Source of the DNA: Candidatus Woesearchaeota archaeon
GTDB lineage: Archaea > Nanobdellota > Nanobdellia > Woesearchaeales > DSVV01
Length of the DNA: 11,873 nucleotides
Assembly: GCA_023267795.1 (NCBI GenBank)
Contig: JAHFMP010000012.1
Span: forward strand, 1-11,873
Direction of reading: 5' to 3'
The first letter of the stretch is position 1. Each line of letters opens with the position of its first letter. The notes under the pieces were generated by a model. That model searched no databases and was not told the origin of the DNA. It saw nothing but the letters and a program-made list of their open reading frames with translations. The position numbers were made by a program, and so were the translations under genes. Positions 1-8,098 of the stretch are shown in pieces.

Positions 1-2
1 TG

Positions 3-1217
3 GGCATAAAAACAGATGGGATTACTGCTAATGAAATTAATCGTTTGGTCAAAGAGCACAAACTTGTTTCGGAAAATAATGAAGAATTTCAAGAAGTCAA
101 GCCATTTAACCTTATGTTTGAAACTATTGTTGGACCAGTGCAAAACAGCCAGAATACTGTGTTTTTGCGCCCAGAAACAGCACAAAGCATATTCATCAAC
201 TTTCATCTTGTTGCAGAAAATGCCCGCGCAAAATTACCTTTCGGGATTGCGCAAATTGGCAAAGCATTCAGAAATGAAATCAGCCCACGAGATTTTTTAT
301 TCAGGAGCCGTGAATTTGAATTAATGGAAATTGAATATTTTGTTCATCCTGAAAAATTACATGATTGTCCTTTTTTTGAAGCACTTAAAAATATAAAAAT
401 ACAATTTCTTTCTGCTGTATTGCAAGAGCAAAAGAGTCAGCATAAGGAAATTCCATTGCATACACTTGTTGATGAACAGTTTGCAACTCCTTGGCATTCA
501 TACTGGTTGGGACTGTTTTATCAATGGTTTCTTGATCTTGGTATTAAGAAAGAGCATTTGAGAATTCGAGAGCACGTGAAAGAAGAACTTGCTCATTATG
601 CTGGTGCATGCTTTGATATTGAATATAAATTCCCTTTTGGCTGGAAAGAAATTCACGGCAATGCAGACAGAACACAATTTGATCTGACAAAACATAGTGC
701 TGCTGCTGCAAAACAGCTTGCTATCTTTGATGAAGAAACAAAACAAAAAATAGTACCATCTGTTGCTGCTGAGCCTAGTCAGGGAGTTGATCGTTTGTTT
801 TTAGCATTACTTTTTGATGCATACTATGATGACAAAACTAGGGAAAATGTAGTGCTGCATTTGCATCCTTCTTTAGTTCCTGTTCAAGTTGCTGTCTTTC
901 CGTTGGTTAACAAACTCAAAGAAAAATCACAAGAGGTCTTTTTACAGCTTCAAAAACAGTTTGTGTGTCAATACGATAAATACGGAAGTATTGGCAGAAG
1001 ATATGCACGTGCAGATGAAATAGGTATTTCTCTCTGTATTACTGTTGATTTTGAATCCTTAGAAGATAATGCAGTGACATTGCGTGACCGCAACACCACA
1101 AAACAAATTCGAGTTGCTATTGCACAATTGTTGGGAATTATCACTCAATTCTTTGCAGGAGCATCTTTGCTTTCTTTAGGACCAGAAGTCACTCCTGCCA
1201 AAGATACAATAAATTGA
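3..1217 (+). CDS. glyS: Glycyl-tRNA synthetase, archaeal/eukaryotic type (5' truncated by window)
   Basis: This is a class II aminoacyl-tRNA synthetase that charges tRNA-Gly in the cytoplasm. The reading frame is open from base 3, so the gene starts upstream of the window; the TTG at 45 is internal. Motif 2 is seen as FLRPETAQSIFINF, followed by an FRNEISPRDFLFRSREFELMEIEYF-like block (parts: FRNEISPRDF, REFELMEIEYF), which is diagnostic of the dimeric archaeal/eukaryotic GlyRS rather than the bacterial alpha2beta2 form. Motif 3 appears as EPSQGVDRLFLALL. The C-terminal anticodon-binding domain is complete: HPSLVPVQVAVFPLV, then YGSIGRRYARADEIGISLCI and VTLRDRNTTKQIRV. About 405 codons are visible; the N-terminal part with motif 1 is missing. 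The gene ends in TGA and converges on a minus-strand gene across a repeat-rich spacer. Identity is very secure. Confidence 0.96.
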   Translation, partial: GIKTDGITANEINRLVKEHKLVSENNEEFQEVKPFNLMFETIVGPVQNSQNTVFLRPETAQSIFINFHLVAENARAKLPFGIAQIGKAFRNEISPRDFLFRSREFELMEIEYFVHPEKLHDCPFFEALKNIKIQFLSAVLQEQKSQHKEIPLHTLVDEQFATPWHSYWLGLFYQWFLDLGIKKEHLRIREHVKEELAHYAGACFDIEYKFPFGWKEIHGNADRTQFDLTKHSAAAAKQLAIFDEETKQKIVPSVAAEPSQGVDRLFLALLFDAYYDDKTRENVVLHLHPSLVPVQVAVFPLVNKLKEKSQEVFLQLQKQFVCQYDKYGSIGRRYARADEIGISLCITVDFESLEDNAVTLRDRNTTKQIRVAIAQLLGIITQFFAGASLLSLGPEVTPAKDTIN

Positions 1218-1275
1218 GCAAAATTCCCTAAAGAGAATTTTGCATAAATAGCAAAATTCTCAAAGAGAACTTTGC
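1218..1275. repeat. Two tandem inverted repeats of a GCAAAATTC/GAATTTTGC unit
   Basis: Arms at 1218-1226 and 1235-1243 are perfect 9-base complements (GCAAAATTC / GAATTTTGC). A second unit has arms at 1251-1261 and 1265-1275 (GCAAAATTCTC / GAGAACTTTGC, one G-T wobble). The first begins immediately after the glyS stop. They lie between convergent genes, so a role in 3'-end formation is the simplest reading, but neither is followed by a T-run. Confidence 0.6.
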
Positions 1276-1288
1276 ATCGTTTGAGCTT

Positions 1289-1326
1289 CTCGTCGAGCGC
1301 GAAAGAAAAAATTTCGCGCTTTCGAG
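1289..1326. terminator. Strong GC-rich hairpin between convergent genes, putative bidirectional terminator
   Basis: AGCGCGAAA (1296-1304) pairs perfectly with TTTCGCGCT (1312-1320) around a 7-base loop. CTCG (1289-1292) pairs with CGAG (1323-1326) outside a small internal loop. A T5 run follows on the plus strand near 1338-1342. The position between the ends of glyS (+) and the coiled-coil gene (-) fits a shared terminator. Archaeal termination relies mainly on U-runs, so the hairpin could instead protect 3' ends. Confidence 0.5.
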
Positions 1327-1358
1327 TTATAAATCGATTTTTGCAAAGTTCTCTAAAC

Positions 1359-2153
1359 TTATTTTTTTCTCATACTGCTGGTAATCCTGCTTAATTCACC
1401 AACACTTTCTGTCAGCGTTGGCAGTACTTTTTGGAATACCTTATCCATTGCCTTTATTTCTGCACCGACATTTGTCAAATTACGGTCATAATCAGTAATT
1501 TTACCAAGAACACCCTTGTGTAGTGTTTCAAAATTCTTGTTCATGTCATCAAGCTGCTGCTCCATTTTTGTAACACGCGCCTCGACTCGCTCTTTCCAAT
1601 CAATAATTTTATTGATACTCCTAACAATCTCATTCCACTTCTCATCAATAATTGCTTCTGCAAGTTCTTCAATACGCTGGGTTTCAAGACTTGGACCATA
1701 ACCCGGAGCACCATATGCAGGCGCTGTAGCGTATCCTTGTTGATTATAATCCATTGGAGGCATTTGTGCACTTCCGCTGTCCATCTGTTGTTGCATCTGG
1801 TCCATCCCGGGCTGCATACCCATATCTTGATCTGTCATCATTCCTGTATCCTGCATCATAGGCACTTGTTGGTTATAATTCATTTGCTGAATTGGTTGTT
1901 GTGGCATTGTTGATCCTCCTTGTTCTGGAAAAGATTGTTGGTTCGCATCTTCAGGCATTGTCTCTGAAAATGCACCTGCATCAATCCCTCCTTTAATATC
2001 TGCTTGATTCATTGCATTAAAGATAGCTGTTAATTCAAAACCATCTCTTTGTAATATCTGAATGATTTGATTATTGCTGACTCCCTGATTTCTCATTTCA
2101 ATAACTTTATCAGTAGGAATTCGTAAAGGACGCATCACTTGCTGATCTGCCAT
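1359..2153 (-). CDS. Coiled-coil protein with UBA-like N-terminal helices and a Q/M/P-rich linker
   Basis: This 264-residue soluble protein has three visible parts. The N-terminal segment, about residues 8-55, has short amphipathic helices (KVIEMRNQGVSNNQIIQILQ) resembling a UBA/CUE-like fold. Residues about 65-150 are low complexity, rich in Gln, Met, Pro, Gly and Tyr. The C-terminal segment, about 155-264, is a long heptad-like helix (IDWKERVEARVTKMEQQLDD) ending in basic residues. No signal peptide or membrane segment is seen. The start is set by an AGGTGAT ribosome binding site at 2157-2163 that overlaps the stop of the upstream gene, so the two are translationally linked. The gene is divergent from a type IV pilus motor operon, so an accessory role like archaellum/pilus coiled-coil proteins is possible; this is inference from context. 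I recognise no named family. Confidence 0.85.
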   Translation of the reverse strand: MADQQVMRPLRIPTDKVIEMRNQGVSNNQIIQILQRDGFELTAIFNAMNQADIKGGIDAGAFSETMPEDANQQSFPEQGGSTMPQQPIQQMNYNQQVPMMQDTGMMTDQDMGMQPGMDQMQQQMDSGSAQMPPMDYNQQGYATAPAYGAPGYGPSLETQRIEELAEAIIDEKWNEIVRSINKIIDWKERVEARVTKMEQQLDDMNKNFETLHKGVLGKITDYDRNLTNVGAEIKAMDKVFQKVLPTLTESVGELSRITSSMRKK

Positions 2154-2161
2154 TTTATCAC

Positions 2162-2671
2162 CTATGCTTTTTGCGGTGTATGTTGAGAATCAACCGCAGT
2201 TTTTGTTGCTTTCTTATTTTCCAAAATAAATTGAATTATTTTTTCCACTTCATTGCGAGTTACAAAATTAAGTGGCTCCCAAAGATTGATATATTTTTCC
2301 AGCACAATAATATCCTCTCTTTTTGCAGTTTCAGAAAGTTCAGCTGTAAGAAGGTCAAAATTCTGTTTCATTTCATATATTTGTTTTTTAAGATCGTCAA
2401 AATCTGTCTGGAGTGTCCGAACCTGACTCTGCACTTTTTTGTTGTCTCCCAGCATGCTATGTTCAAGAACCTGCATATTTTTGCGCTGGTTTGCAGAGCG
2501 TTCCTCAAGAATACGGAGTCTTCTACTCACATTTCGAATTTGATCAGTAATATCAGTACCAAATGCAGGAGGTACTTCAACTGATTTTAGTGCAAAGAGT
2601 CCTTTTTTTTGTTCAGACTCAGAATGTTTTCCATATTCCTTATACCCTTCCACTAAACTTGCCTGCTCCAT
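2162..2671 (-). CDS. Coiled-coil protein, ArlC/D/E (FlaC/D/E)-like, pilus/archaellum accessory candidate
   Basis: This 169-residue protein has a central coiled coil, about residues 40-125 (DQIRNVSRRLRILEERSANQ onward through DDLKKQIYEMKQNFDLLTAE). A short C-terminal globular segment follows, LEKYINLWEPLNFVTRNEVE, about residues 126-150, ending in a basic tail. The WEPLxFVTRxEVE pattern after a coiled coil recalls the conserved end of archaellum accessory proteins FlaC/FlaD/FlaE; I hold that assignment only moderately. It is first in a two-gene minus-strand operon; its TAG stop lies inside the ribosome binding site of the next gene. It is divergent from the RHH-ATPase-TadC operon, supporting a cytoplasmic partner role for that motor. 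No obvious ribosome binding site precedes its ATG. Confidence 0.85.
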   Translation of the reverse strand: MEQASLVEGYKEYGKHSESEQKKGLFALKSVEVPPAFGTDITDQIRNVSRRLRILEERSANQRKNMQVLEHSMLGDNKKVQSQVRTLQTDFDDLKKQIYEMKQNFDLLTAELSETAKREDIIVLEKYINLWEPLNFVTRNEVEKIIQFILENKKATKTAVDSQHTPQKA

Positions 2672-2746
2672 AGAGATGATAAAGATATAAGGAGTAATAA
2701 AGGTTGCGGTTTGGTGAAGAAAAATTTAAAAAACATATCATAATAA

Positions 2747-2781
2747 TATTATTTTATGTTATATTCTAATATAAAATAATA
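2747..2781. promoter_or_regulatory. 35-base near-perfect AT palindrome in divergent promoter region, candidate operator
   Basis: TATTATTTTAT (2747-2757) is the exact reverse complement of ATAAAATAATA (2771-2781). Pairing continues inward with a G-T and three more base pairs. It lies between the coiled-coil operon and the RHH gene, just ahead of the TATA box at 2787-2797. Ribbon-helix-helix proteins bind short palindromes, so self-regulation by the adjacent RHH protein is a reasonable inference. AT palindromes arise by chance more easily in such AT-rich DNA. Confidence 0.5.
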
Positions 2782-2786
2782 GGAAA

Positions 2787-2797
2787 TTATATAAATA
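2787..2797 (+). promoter_or_regulatory. TATA box for the RHH-pilus motor operon
   Basis: TTATATAAATA is centred about 29 bases before the ATG at 2821. With the usual archaeal spacing, transcription would start almost at the ATG, giving a very short or absent leader. This agrees with the lack of a ribosome binding site there. Confidence 0.5.
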
Positions 2798-2820
2798 AAC
2801 AAAGCAAAGAAAGACAAAAA

Positions 2821-2985
2821 ATGAAAAAAATCCTGAGTATCACAGTAGAAGAAGATCTTATCGAGTGGTTGCAGTCATATTCTAAAACAAATTCCAAGTT
2901 CAGAAATAAGTCACATATTGTAGAAGTTGCACTCGATAGACTGAAAGAACAAGAGGAAAAAGAAAAGAAGAAAGGAAAAAACTAA
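2821..2985 (+). CDS. Small ribbon-helix-helix (CopG/Arc-like) DNA-binding protein
   Basis: A 54-residue open frame, MKKILSITVEEDLIEWLQSY onward, has the RHH layout. A short N-terminal beta strand (KILSITVEEDL) is followed by helix 1 (LIEWLQSYSKT), a turn with FRNKSHIVE, and helix 2 (SHIVEVALDRLKEQ). The last ten or so residues are almost all Lys and Glu. RHH proteins dimerise through the strand and bind palindromic operators. It lies 27 bases before the secretion ATPase in the same direction and follows a TATA box and an AT palindrome, so it is probably the first gene of the pilus operon and may regulate it; that role is inferred. Similar solitary RHH proteins also serve as antitoxins, but no partner toxin is adjacent. 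Confidence 0.8.
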   Translation: MKKILSITVEEDLIEWLQSYSKTNSKFRNKSHIVEVALDRLKEQEEKEKKKGKN

Positions 2986-3012
2986 TAGAAAGAGCAAAAA
3001 TAGCAAACAACC

Positions 3013-5304
3013 ATGGCGCAACGACCTGAAGAAACAAAGAAGGATTGGGAATATGAAGTTGTAGAGGAAGGAGAAGAAAATATCCTTTTCATCTATTTAG
3101 AAACAGTGCCTGATATCCCCTCTATAGAAGATAATGGATTTATGATGGGAAAAACAATTGATATTCTCAGCCAAGCAGACAGAATAACCAAAATAATATT
3201 TACCCAAAAAAGAGATTATGAATATGATTTTAACCAAACACAAATACTGATGGAACTTGCAGCACTGTACAAAAAGTTTGTCAAGGATAAAGCAATTTTT
3301 GGATATAGCAGCTATGATCTTACTCCTGTAGAAATAAATAATATCCATAAGCAATATGCAACAGTGCAGGGAATTATTTACAGGTCATTAAAAACTGATC
3401 CTGTTGGAACATATCTTGAAATCAAAAGGATTGCAAGAAATGAAAAAATTAAGCTTGAGAAATCAGAAACAACGCGGGAACAAATGATTGGCCAGAAATA
3501 TCTTGCTCTTTTAGGTTATCTTCTCGATAAGATAGAAAAGATCAAAATAATACAACTTGCATTGACACAACTTGCAGGCTATCAAATTGGTGACAGAACT
3601 GTTTACAGAACAATCTTTAGTCCGCTGATTAAGCCTGATTTTATGTTTACAAAACTTATGGCAGATTATCCTGCAAATGGAGAAGAGCAGGAGAGCTATA
3701 CAATTGGAGAAGATGCAGAAGTGACTGTGTTTACATTTTCAGATTCTATTGAAACGTTGTATCATGTGATTCCTCCTGAATTCAAATTATCAGAAGAAAA
3801 GTATGAACTGTTGGATCTTGCAAGAAAAATTATGGCAGAACACAAGCCAAGAAAAGAAGAATTTACAGATCCAAAGCGCATGCGCCAGGTTTTTTTCAAT
3901 ATAGGGAGGGATTTAATTGAAGAGCTTGCACAAAATAAAGGCATACGATTAAGACAAAGTGAGATAGATGCACTTACAAATATTCTTGTACGCTACACAG
4001 TAGGCTTTGGATTAATAGAAGTATTATTGCAGGATGAAAAAATTCAGGATATTTCTGTTAACAGTCCAATGGGGAAACAGCCAATGTACATTGTTCATGG
4101 AGACTATAATGAATGCACCACTAATATTATTCCGACAAATGCAGAAGCAGAAAGCTGGGCGACAAAGCTAAGAATGATTTCTGGCAGACCATTGGATGAA
4201 GCAGATCCTATTTTAGATACAGAATTAGAAATTCCCGGCGCATCAACAAGAGTATCTGTCATTGCAAAACCATTGGATCCTACAGGACTTGCATTTTCGT
4301 TCAGGCGCCATAGGGAAAATCCATGGACATTGCCTTTGTTTATTAAGCAAAAAATGATTACAGCAGAAGCAGCTGGTTTGTTGAGCTTTCTTATTGATGG
4401 AACAAGAACATTGCTTGTCTGTGGCACGAGGAGTTCTGGAAAAACATCGTTTTTGGGATCGTTGATGGTAGAGATCATGAGAAAGTATAGGGTGATTACA
4501 ATTGAAGACACTATAGAATTACCTTCCAAATCACTCCGCGAACTCGGCTTTAACATTCAGCAGATTAAGGTTGCAGCAGCATTGGCAAAAGAATCAACAG
4601 AAATGACTGCCTCTGATGGAATTCGCTCAACGCTTCGCTTAGGAGATTCTGCATTGATTGTTGGTGAGGTAAGAAGTAAAGAAGCAATTGCATTGTACGA
4701 AGCAATGCGTATTGGTGCAGCAGCAAACGTTGTTGCAGGAACTATTCATAGCGACAGTCCGTACGGAGTATATGATAGAGTAGTAAATGATATTGGAGTT
4801 CCAAAAACATCATTTAAAGCAACAGATGTGATTATTGTTGCAAACCCAATTAAAAGTGCAGATGGTCTTCATAAAAATAGAAGAGTAACACAAATTACAG
4901 AAGTCAGAAAACATTGGGAAAATGATCCAATGCAGGAAGGTGGATTTATGGATTTGATGAAGTATAATGCAAAAACAGATTGTTTAGAAGCAACAGATGC
5001 AATTGCCAGTGGAGAATCAGATGTTCTGAAGGCAATAGCTGCAAATATGAAAGAATTTGCCGGAAACTGGGAAGCTGTGAGGGACAACATTGAGCTGCGA
5101 GGAAAAATAAAGCAGGCGATAGTGAACTATGCTGTAAAAGCAAACAATTTTGATATGTTAGAAGCACCATTTGTAATAAAAGCGAATGACAAGTTTCATC
5201 TGCTTTCAGAAAGCATCAAGGAAGAAGTAGGGAATCTTGATTCAAAAAGAATATTTTATGAATGGGAAGATTGGATCAGAAAAGAAGCAAAGAGAATAAA
5301 ATAA
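3013..5304 (+). CDS. Type II/IV secretion system ATPase, archaeal pilus/archaellum type (TadA/VirB11/FlaI family)
   Basis: This is a cytoplasmic hexameric ATPase that powers assembly of type IV pilus-like filaments. The 763-residue protein has a long N-terminal region (about 1-300) of family-specific type. An N2-like segment follows (DLIEELAQNKGIRLRQSEID, then LVRYTVGFGLIEVLLQDEKI and SVNSPMGKQPMYIVHGDY). The RecA-like core has Walker A GTRSSGKT at 471-478, the Asp box VITIEDTIEL just after it, Walker B DSALIVGEVRSKEA with Glu552, and the His box GTIHSDSPYGVYDRV. All catalytic residues look intact. At 763 residues it is longer than typical FlaI, with extra sequence at both ends. The platform protein follows after 26 bases, so the two form the motor of one system. 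Whether it drives an archaellum, adhesive pilus or uptake pilus cannot be told without pilins. Confidence 0.95.
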   Translation: MAQRPEETKKDWEYEVVEEGEENILFIYLETVPDIPSIEDNGFMMGKTIDILSQADRITKIIFTQKRDYEYDFNQTQILMELAALYKKFVKDKAIFGYSSYDLTPVEINNIHKQYATVQGIIYRSLKTDPVGTYLEIKRIARNEKIKLEKSETTREQMIGQKYLALLGYLLDKIEKIKIIQLALTQLAGYQIGDRTVYRTIFSPLIKPDFMFTKLMADYPANGEEQESYTIGEDAEVTVFTFSDSIETLYHVIPPEFKLSEEKYELLDLARKIMAEHKPRKEEFTDPKRMRQVFFNIGRDLIEELAQNKGIRLRQSEIDALTNILVRYTVGFGLIEVLLQDEKIQDISVNSPMGKQPMYIVHGDYNECTTNIIPTNAEAESWATKLRMISGRPLDEADPILDTELEIPGASTRVSVIAKPLDPTGLAFSFRRHRENPWTLPLFIKQKMITAEAAGLLSFLIDGTRTLLVCGTRSSGKTSFLGSLMVEIMRKYRVITIEDTIELPSKSLRELGFNIQQIKVAAALAKESTEMTASDGIRSTLRLGDSALIVGEVRSKEAIALYEAMRIGAAANVVAGTIHSDSPYGVYDRVVNDIGVPKTSFKATDVIIVANPIKSADGLHKNRRVTQITEVRKHWENDPMQEGGFMDLMKYNAKTDCLEATDAIASGESDVLKAIAANMKEFAGNWEAVRDNIELRGKIKQAIVNYAVKANNFDMLEAPFVIKANDKFHLLSESIKEEVGNLDSKRIFYEWEDWIRKEAKRIK

Positions 5305-5330
5305 TAAAATAACAAAAAGAATAAAAAACA

Positions 5331-7520
5331 ATGGCAAACGACCAATACGAACAGCTAGTTACGAAATACAGGAAAAAATTAGCAGAAAAGTTAGGAGGAG
5401 AAGAAAATATAGAGACAGCAATCTCAGAAAAAATTATTTCTAAAGAGTATGAAACATTCAAGAAAGAATTACTGCCAGTGAAATTGACACTTTATGAAAA
5501 AGCATGTAATAATGCAGAAAAGATTATCAAAATTTCTCCTGACAAAAAAAAAGCGCATGAAATACAAAAAGATATTGATGCTGTGCATTTACAAATCACC
5601 CCAACAGGAGTGTACAGCTTTTCTATTTCAGGGCCACTTGTATTGGCTGTTGTTGGAATTCTTCTCAGTATGTTTATTCCTGCACTTTTTGGCAATGATA
5701 CAAGCATGTTCTTTATTCTTGCAAGCATTATGACAGGAGCAGTGCTTATTTATCCTATGCAGCAAATTCCAAAGTATATTGCAAACAGCTGGCGCATGCA
5801 GGCAAGCAATCAGATGGTGCTCTGCATTTTTTATATTGTAACATACATGCGCCACACCTCAAATCTGGAACGAGCACTGGAGTTTGCTGCAAGTCACTTA
5901 ACAGGTCCGCTTGCCTTAGATTTGAAAAAAGTGCTTTGGGATGTTGAGACAAGCAAATATGAAACTGTAAAAGATTCTCTTGACAGGTATTTAGACACAT
6001 GGAAAGAAACAAATTTTGAATTTGTAGAAGCAATCCATCTAATTGAGTCATCGTTGTATGAAGGATCAGAAACAAGAAGAATATCTTTACTTGACAAGGC
6101 ACTTGATGTTATTCTGGAAGAAACATACGAAAAGATGATGCACTATGCACAAAATCTAAAGGGACCTATTACAACACTCCACATGTTAGGGATAATTCTT
6201 CCTATTTTAGGATTAGTGATTCTTCCGTTGATTGTGAGTTTTATGGCAGAAGTGAAATGGATTCATATTGCTGTTTTATACAATGTTGCATTGCCAATTG
6301 CAGTTTATATTATGGGAAAAACAATCCTCACAAGCAGGCCAACTGGATATGGAGATACTGATATCTCTGAGGAGCATCCAGAACTAAAAAAATTTAGAAA
6401 AATTATTATTCACATCGGAAAAAAAGAACTTTATTTCTCACCAATGCTACTTAGTATTATAGTAGCAGGCAGTTGTTTTTTTATTGCAATAATTCCATTA
6501 CTAATGCACTTTATAGGATTGTCTGACATTGGCTTTGGAAATGATGACACAACAACTGCTTGTGGTTACACATACTGTTTTCTGGATTACAGAGAAGATG
6601 CATTTGGGAATGAAATGGGGCCATTTAGTTTGATTGCAACAGTCATTAGTTTCTTTTTCCCACTCGCAGCTGGTTTAGGAATTGGAATATACTATAAACT
6701 TCGCTCTCAGAATGTCATCAAAATACGAGAAGAATCAAAGAAACTAGAGCAGGAGTTTGCTTCAGGATTATTCCAATTAGGAAACAGGTTGGGAGATGGC
6801 ATTCCTGCAGAGATTGCATTCCAAAAAGTTGCAGGAGTCATGGAAGGAACAGAAACAGGAAAATTCTTTGAAATAGTAAGTGATAATATTAATCAGATGG
6901 GAATGAGTGTAGAAAGAGCATTGTTTGATACAAAAAGAGGAGCTGTGCTATACTTTCCATCAAAGATGATTGAAAGCAGCATGAAAGTATTGACAGAGTC
7001 AGCAAAAAAAGGACCGCAGATTGCAGCACGAGCACTCATCACTGTTTCCCAATACATCAAAGAAATGCATCGAGTTGATGAACGGTTGAAGGATTTGTTA
7101 GCAGAAATTATTTCTTCCATGAAATCACAGATCAGTTTTATGACTCCTGTTATTGCTGGAATTGTGGTTGGCATTACCTCTATGATTTCCAATATTCTTG
7201 CAAAACTTGGTCCAATGTTGCAGCAGCAACAAGGAGGTGCAGCTGTTGGTAGTGCAGGTGCATTGCCAATGGATTTATTTGGATTAGGGATTCCTAGTTA
7301 TCATTTCCAGGCAATAGTTGGCATTTATGTTATACAAATTACTTATATTTTGACTATACTGGCAAATGGTATTGAGAATGGCGCAGATAATTTGAATGAG
7401 AAATACTTAATTGGAAAGAATGTTTTGTACGCAACAATACTGTATGTTGGCATTGCATTTATTATTACGATAATTTTCAATACTGTTGCTGTGATGGTGC
7501 TGGAAGGGGTTGTTGCATGA
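5331..7520 (+). CDS. Type II secretion F-like membrane platform protein (TadC/FlaJ family), two T2SSF domains
   Basis: This is the membrane platform on which the secretion ATPase acts. The 729-residue protein has a charged cytoplasmic N-terminus (about 1-90) and roughly nine hydrophobic segments: near 95-120, 122-147, 280-305, 312-332, 365-395, 430-457, 600-625, 660-685 and 698-729. The two large soluble stretches between them, about 150-280 and 460-600, are both T2SSF-like. The second carries GLFQLGNRLGDGIPAEIAF and ISFMTPVIAGIVVGITSMIS, typical of archaeal TadC/FlaJ. Tandem duplication is normal for archaeal homologues, though 729 residues is on the long side. A Gln/Gly/Ala-rich loop (about 625-645) separates the last segments. 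The gene ends the operon and is followed by two stem-loops. There is no clear ribosome binding site before the ATG. Confidence 0.92.
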   Translation: MANDQYEQLVTKYRKKLAEKLGGEENIETAISEKIISKEYETFKKELLPVKLTLYEKACNNAEKIIKISPDKKKAHEIQKDIDAVHLQITPTGVYSFSISGPLVLAVVGILLSMFIPALFGNDTSMFFILASIMTGAVLIYPMQQIPKYIANSWRMQASNQMVLCIFYIVTYMRHTSNLERALEFAASHLTGPLALDLKKVLWDVETSKYETVKDSLDRYLDTWKETNFEFVEAIHLIESSLYEGSETRRISLLDKALDVILEETYEKMMHYAQNLKGPITTLHMLGIILPILGLVILPLIVSFMAEVKWIHIAVLYNVALPIAVYIMGKTILTSRPTGYGDTDISEEHPELKKFRKIIIHIGKKELYFSPMLLSIIVAGSCFFIAIIPLLMHFIGLSDIGFGNDDTTTACGYTYCFLDYREDAFGNEMGPFSLIATVISFFFPLAAGLGIGIYYKLRSQNVIKIREESKKLEQEFASGLFQLGNRLGDGIPAEIAFQKVAGVMEGTETGKFFEIVSDNINQMGMSVERALFDTKRGAVLYFPSKMIESSMKVLTESAKKGPQIAARALITVSQYIKEMHRVDERLKDLLAEIISSMKSQISFMTPVIAGIVVGITSMISNILAKLGPMLQQQQGGAAVGSAGALPMDLFGLGIPSYHFQAIVGIYVIQITYILTILANGIENGADNLNEKYLIGKNVLYATILYVGIAFIITIIFNTVAVMVLEGVVA

Positions 7521-7535
7521 GAAGATAAATTATAA

Positions 7536-7623
7536 TGCCGGACGTAAATAATTAATATATTTGTTACGTCCAGCAAACATAATAACGGAAAGAAATCTAT
7601 TAATTAATTAGTTCCGCTATTAT
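7536..7623. terminator. Two tandem stem-loops after the pilus motor operon
   Basis: Stem 1 pairs GGACGTAA (7540-7547) with TTACGTCC (7564-7571), extended by TGC/GCA across one mismatch. Stem 2 pairs AATAACGGAA (7581-7590) with TTCCGCTATT (7612-7621) with one mismatch. Both loops are AT-only or nearly so and contain TTAATTAAT-like sequence. They sit between convergent genes, so 3'-end formation is the likeliest role; a small structured RNA is possible. Confidence 0.45.
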
Positions 7624-7693
7624 ATGTGGTAGTAAGAATGATAAAGAAAGATGAGAGAGTACGGAAAAGATTTTGGAAGTGGATTAGAGAAAA

Positions 7694-8098
7694 CTATTTT
7701 CCCAATAAGATTGTATTTGGCGCTTTTGCTAATACAACATCTGCTGTAATAACAACACTACCATACAACAAACCTATTGCAAGATAGAGTGCATCGTACA
7801 GAGATAATTTATATTCAAAAGCTAGGAGACTCGCTTTTTCAAGAAGGAAATAATTCATTTTTTCAACATGAAATTGCACATCCCATAATGCTTCATTGGC
7901 TTGTGTAAGGCTCTTTATTGACCCCCCTTTATAGCGTAATGCATTGAGAACTTCTAAGAAGGTAAGCTCAGGAATTATAAGAAGAGTTTTACCAGATATA
8001 TGATCTGCACGAAAGGTGAGCGCTTCAGTGCTATTTTCTTCATCAACAAACCATTTGACTATAACAGAAGCATCAACGACTATCTTTTGTCTCGCCAT
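7694..8098 (-). CDS. vapC: VapC-like PIN-domain ribonuclease toxin
   Basis: PIN-domain toxins are Mg-dependent endoribonucleases that cut RNA and arrest translation until neutralised by a partner antitoxin. The 134-residue protein begins IVVDASVIVKWFVDEE, placing Asp9 in the first catalytic position. Glu49 follows in FLEVLNAL, Asp102 in SLYDALYLAIG, and Asp120 in VITAD, so the acidic quartet is complete and the enzyme should be active. Length is normal for VapC. Its ATG at 8098 overlaps the end of the antitoxin gene by 19 bases, and a GAGGT ribosome binding site lies inside that gene, giving translational coupling. It runs towards the pilus operon, ending 173 bases after it. Confidence 0.93.
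   Translation of the reverse strand: MARQKIVVDASVIVKWFVDEENSTEALTFRADHISGKTLLIIPELTFLEVLNALRYKGGSIKSLTQANEALWDVQFHVEKMNYFLLEKASLLAFEYKLSLYDALYLAIGLLYGSVVITADVVLAKAPNTILLGK

Noticed and set aside
16..324. A 102-residue plus-strand frame inside glyS
   Set aside because: It overlaps the glyS frame, which has full synthetase motifs; the alternative translation has no coherent features.
7536..7575. tRNA gene
   Set aside because: The stem-loop has an AT-only loop and none of the D, anticodon or T-arm signatures.
7638..7787. A 49-residue basic plus-strand frame starting MIKKDERVRKRFWKWI
   Set aside because: Its second half lies antisense to the intact vapC 3' end and its codons mirror that gene; there is no ribosome binding site or homology I recognise.
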